Source of the DNA: Desulfobacterales bacterium
GTDB lineage: Bacteria; Desulfobacterota; Desulfobacteria; Desulfobacterales; C00003060
Length of the DNA: 15,537 nt
NCBI GenBank assembly: GCA_030616425.1
Contig: JAUWXJ010000033.1
Coordinates: 1 to 15,537, forward strand
Reading direction: 5' to 3'
Shown here: piece after piece, positions 13,009 to 15,537 of the stretch
Numbering within the stretch: the stretch's first letter is position 1
Layout of the letters: every line of letters begins with the position of its first letter
Position numbers and translations under genes: made by a program
Notes under the pieces: model-generated
Told to the model about the DNA's origin: nothing
Databases searched by the model: none
Seen by the model: only the letters and a program-made list of their open reading frames with translations

Positions 13009-13224
13009 CTCAATAGGTTCAATTCTGATCTCTCTTTGAAGATCCTGGATGATCATATCTACCGTGCCTTGGCAACCAGGTCCAATGTGTAGGACGACCA
13101 ATCCCTCCAGTGGACTTAGAGTCCTGAGCACAGCAACCCCGTCGTATCCCTCCAGAATGAATTTTAGGAAATGAATCTGCCCTCGATCTACGCGATAATA
13201 TCTTTTTACCGTAGTTTTGGGCAT
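12988..13224 (-). CDS. DUF4911 domain protein
   Basis: A 78-residue protein matching the compact DUF4911 family: KRYYRVDRGQIHFLKFILEG, then GVAVLRTLSPLEGLVVLHIGPG, then a C-terminal helix with MIIQDLQREIRIEPIEG. The family is small and uncharacterised; its members contain a ferredoxin-like alternation of strands and helices, which suggests a regulatory or RNA/protein-binding role (inference). I chose ATG 13224 (MPKTTVKRYYRVDR) because AAGGA stands about eight bases upstream; the open frame up to 13287 adds residues unlike the family. The C-terminus is encoded by a 7-nt repeat array. It is first in the minus-strand operon and divergent from recJ, 142 bases away. Confidence 0.78.
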   Translation of the reverse strand: MPKTTVKRYYRVDRGQIHFLKFILEGYDGVAVLRTLSPLEGLVVLHIGPGCQGTVDMIIQDLQREIRIEPIEGLMIDD

Positions 13225-13329
13225 GCAAAAGTCCTTGTTTAACGCAAAGATACGTGATGAATATCTTATGCACAACTGATTCTGCAAATTATCATCAATC
13301 CCGCCATCTTTTCAATGAAAAAATCCGTA

Positions 13330-13358
13330 TTGTACAAATCTCCTCTTTGGGCTATACT
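13330..13358 (+). promoter_or_regulatory. Candidate recJ promoter
   Basis: TTGTAC (13330-13335), a 17-base spacer and TATACT (13353-13358). Transcription would begin near 13365, one or two bases before the recJ ATG at 13367, which implies a leaderless message. The -10 box is good and the -35 only moderate. Confidence 0.5.
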
Positions 13359-13366
13359 AGTAAAAG

Positions 13367-15106
13367 ATGCAAAAGAAGTGGCACATCCTTTCACCAGATC
13401 CAAAACAGGTCTCAATGCTGGCTGACAGTCTGGGCTGTCAGCTGGCGACCGCCACTGCTCTTATAAACCGCGGCATTTGTGCCCAAGATCACGCGACAGC
13501 CTTCCTCAACCCTTCGCTTGCCCATGCTCGATCCCCCTTCTTGATGAGAGGCGTAGACCTCGCGGTTGAGCGCATCGTGCTGGCTCTCCGTCGCCGTGAA
13601 AAAGTGCTCGTTTTTGGGGACTATGATACGGACGGCATTACAGCAACCGCACTCCTGTTTGAATTTCTAACGAATCTTGAGGCGGATGTGGATTATTACA
13701 TCCCGAATCGCCTGACTGAAGGCTACGGGTTGAGTCGGGATTATGTTGAAAAGCGCGCCATCCCGGACGGTATTGGTCTTATTATAACCGTGGATTGCGG
13801 CATCAGCAACTTTGAGGCAGTCAGCTCAGCTCGCCGTTCGGGGATCGATGTAATCATAACTGATCATCACGAACCCTCTGCCCGGATGCCAGAGGCCCTT
13901 GCTATCTTGAACCCTAAACAGCCTGATTGTCGTTCCGGTTTTTCGTGGCTCGCCGGGGTGGGAGTGGCCTTCAACCTGGTCCTTGCACTCCGCAAAAGGC
14001 TGCGCGATGAGGGGTTTTGGTCGGCCAGAGGGGGATTGGAACCGAACCTGAAGAGCGCCTGCGATTTGGTGGCTCTCGGCACAGTAGCAGACATGGTGCC
14101 GCTTGTGGAAGAAAATCGCATCTATGTGAAGGCTGGACTTCAAGTACTCGCATCTGATGCCCGCCCAGGTGTTAAAGCCCTGTTGGATGTATGCAGGGTC
14201 CTGAATCGCCCTCTCGAGACCCGCGACATCGCCTTTAGGCTCGCCCCTCGCCTGAATTCAGCCGGAAGGCTCCGCCATGGCTCAACTGCCTTTAGGCTCC
14301 TGACAACATCAAATACTGAGACAGCACACGCCATTGCAAGGGAGCTTGACCAGGAAAACAGTCGGAGGCAGGAGATTGAACACGAGATCCTGTCAGAGAT
14401 CGTCCAGTACCTTCAAAGTACTCCTGAGTTATTGGAACAAAGAGCCCTGGTCTTGGGCCAGGAGGGATGGCATCAGGGCGTGATCGGCATCGTGGCATCG
14501 AGGCTGGTTGACCGATATTGTCGACCAGTCGTTGTTATAGCGGTTGCCGACGGTATCGGCAAGGGCTCGGCCCGAAGTCCGGATGGATTTGATCTGTATA
14601 AAGCCCTGAAGGGCTGCGCTCACCACCTGGAAAAATTCGGAGGCCATAAGGGAGCAGCCGGCCTCACTCTGAGGGCTGAAAACATCTCGACCTTCCGTAG
14701 AGATTTTGAGACAATCGTTTGCCAGGAAACAAGGCCCGAGGATTTCGTCCCTGAGCTGGTGATTGACGGCGAGGTTTCCGCATCTGATTTCTCTCCTGAA
14801 CTGGTAGATGAGCTCGAAGCATTTTCCCCTTTTGGAACAGGGAATCCAGAGCCTCTTTTCATGATTTCAGACCTGGATCTCCTTTCCGCTCGTACGGTTG
14901 GAGCACATCACTTGCAGATGAAACTACGCCCCTCAAATCTGCCAAAGGCTGACCAGGCCAGGTCAATAGATGCTATCTTTTTCAACATGGGCTCCAAAAG
15001 AAGGCATCCTCGCCACCTTGATCGGATCGCCTGTCATATTCGCTGGAACAGGTGGAAAGGTCAAAAAAGGATTCAACTTGTCATCAGAGAGTTAGAGTCA
15101 GGATAA
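13367..15106 (+). CDS. recJ: Single-stranded-DNA-specific 5'-3' exonuclease RecJ
   Basis: A 579-residue protein, close to the E. coli length (577). DHH-phosphoesterase motifs appear in order: VLVFGDYDTDG (residues 80-90, Asp85/Asp87/Asp89), ITVDCG (140-145) and VIITDHHEP (162-170, Asp166-His167-His168). FRLAPRLNSAGRL follows in the connecting region, and the DHHA1 part has GWHQGVIGIVASRL, GKGSARSPDGFDL and KFGGHKGAAGLTL. The OB-like C-terminal domain (ELEAFSPFGTGNPEPLF onward) is complete. RecJ degrades 5'-ended single strands in recombinational and mismatch repair. The start at 13367 keeps the conserved KKW near the N-terminus; no ribosome site precedes it. It is monocistronic, divergent from the DUF4911-miaB operon and followed by a long palindrome. 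Confidence 0.97.
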   Translation: MQKKWHILSPDPKQVSMLADSLGCQLATATALINRGICAQDHATAFLNPSLAHARSPFLMRGVDLAVERIVLALRRREKVLVFGDYDTDGITATALLFEFLTNLEADVDYYIPNRLTEGYGLSRDYVEKRAIPDGIGLIITVDCGISNFEAVSSARRSGIDVIITDHHEPSARMPEALAILNPKQPDCRSGFSWLAGVGVAFNLVLALRKRLRDEGFWSARGGLEPNLKSACDLVALGTVADMVPLVEENRIYVKAGLQVLASDARPGVKALLDVCRVLNRPLETRDIAFRLAPRLNSAGRLRHGSTAFRLLTTSNTETAHAIARELDQENSRRQEIEHEILSEIVQYLQSTPELLEQRALVLGQEGWHQGVIGIVASRLVDRYCRPVVVIAVADGIGKGSARSPDGFDLYKALKGCAHHLEKFGGHKGAAGLTLRAENISTFRRDFETIVCQETRPEDFVPELVIDGEVSASDFSPELVDELEAFSPFGTGNPEPLFMISDLDLLSARTVGAHHLQMKLRPSNLPKADQARSIDAIFFNMGSKRRHPRHLDRIACHIRWNRWKGQKRIQLVIRELESG

Positions 15107-15130
15107 GAAAGTGTGTTCATGGCTAGAAGC

Positions 15131-15330
15131 GGTTTCAAAACCCTGTTTCTCGTTTGTTTGACCATTTTGGAAAGTTCTAAGTTCGCTCCGCTAAAATTGG
15201 AGCACGTAGTGAAGCCATGCGCTAACTCTCCCGCTACGCGGGATCAAACAGTTCCAATTTTTACGCTTCGCTTCACCAAGAACTTTTAGCCAAAATGGTC
15301 AAAAGGGACTCGCTAAATGGTTTTGAAACC
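15131..15330. repeat. 200-bp nested palindromic element downstream of recJ
   Basis: Four inverted segments nest around a centre: GGTTTCAAAACC (15131-15142) with 15319-15330, exact over 12 bp; TTTGACCATTTTGG (15157-15170) with 15290-15303, exact over 14 bp; AAAGTTCT (15171-15178) with 15279-15286; and TAAAATTGGA (15192-15201) with 15253-15263, one bulge. The core is CCCGC-TAC-GCGGG (15230-15242). No open frame inside is credible. It could fold as a long RNA hairpin and end recJ transcription. Confidence 0.88.
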
Positions 15331-15351
15331 AGTTATAGACAGCTTATTGTC

Positions 15352-15381
15352 TTGCAATCTTCAACTTTTTTCGTCTATAAA
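15352..15381 (+). promoter_or_regulatory. Candidate promoter of the last gene
   Basis: TTGCAA (15352-15357), an 18-base spacer and TATAAA (15376-15381), about 26 bases upstream of the ATG at 15408. A moderate match, just outside the palindromic element. Confidence 0.4.
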
Positions 15382-15407
15382 GAATTAAACTGATGGGGTC
15401 CTGAGCG

Positions 15408-15537
15408 ATGGCAAAAATATTTCGCCCCCCCAGAGGCGAATCAAGAATCCTTTCCAGGATTGAAACTTCTAAGGAGCGGGCTCGCCAGCTAGCTATCCAA
15501 CAAGTGAAAAATGTCTTGGAACCCCTTAGCAATGCCT
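15408..15537 (+). CDS. Unidentified protein, N-terminal 43 residues only
   Basis: An open frame starts at ATG 15408, two codons after an in-frame stop, and runs off the window. The visible residues begin MAKIFRPPRGESRILSR and continue with a basic helix (ETSKERARQLAIQQVKN). The basic, helical start would suit a nucleic-acid-binding or coiled-coil protein, but I do not recognise a family. The opposite-strand frame over 15344-15532 is less likely because it would cross the candidate promoter. A weak GAG lies just before the ATG. Confidence 0.5.
   Translation, partial: MAKIFRPPRGESRILSRIETSKERARQLAIQQVKNVLEPLSNA

Noticed and set aside
15344..15532. Minus-strand frame of 62 codons at the right edge
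   Set aside because: It lies across the plus-strand gene start at 15408 and its candidate promoter, has no ribosome site, and shows no recognisable protein feature.

Overview
This 15.5 kb window most likely comes from the chromosome of a deltaproteobacterium (Desulfobacterota or a relative). The inference rests on gene content: a CHASE2/FecR pair, a DUF401 permease, DUF4911, QueH, and miaB followed by a bifunctional-nuclease gene. Short-period repeats and palindromic elements between genes fit the same picture. There are no phage or conjugation genes, no complete IS and no CRISPR array.

Left part (1-3461): the 3' end of a beta-propeller, glycosidase-like protein; a gene-free stretch with inverted repeats (700-1036); a membrane-anchored YbjQ-type protein; and an extended-SDR sugar-nucleotide epimerase. 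The 5' end of the epimerase gene is duplicated (38 bp at 1631-1668 and 2478-2515). Between the copies lies a compact two-gene cassette: a 65-residue acidic protein overlapping a minimal nucleotidyltransferase, behind its own promoter with a palindrome in the spacer. This is the most interesting locus in the window.

Middle part (3452-7968): a minus-strand fecR-like/CHASE2 operon, whose CHASE2 protein has no output domain, runs divergently from a DUF401 permease. Their shared upstream region holds a nested palindrome flanked by 10-bp direct repeats and two outward -35 boxes. A tRNA-Leu(UAA) with an excellent promoter follows on the minus strand.

Right part (7969-15537): maf, yggS and queH lie on the plus strand. 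A minus-strand operon of DUF4911, a small exported protein, miaB, a bifunctional nuclease and a PHP phosphoesterase ends convergently against queH. recJ is divergent from that operon, followed by a 200-bp palindrome and the start of an unidentified gene. These are mostly housekeeping genes for tRNA modification (QueH, MiaB), nucleotide-pool cleaning (Maf), PLP homeostasis (YggS) and DNA repair (RecJ).

Two gene junctions carry head-to-head arrays of a 9-nt repeat that run into the starts of the unrelated genes yggS and miaB. A third junction carries the same layout with a 7-nt repeat. All assignments come from reading motifs by eye; no database search was possible.
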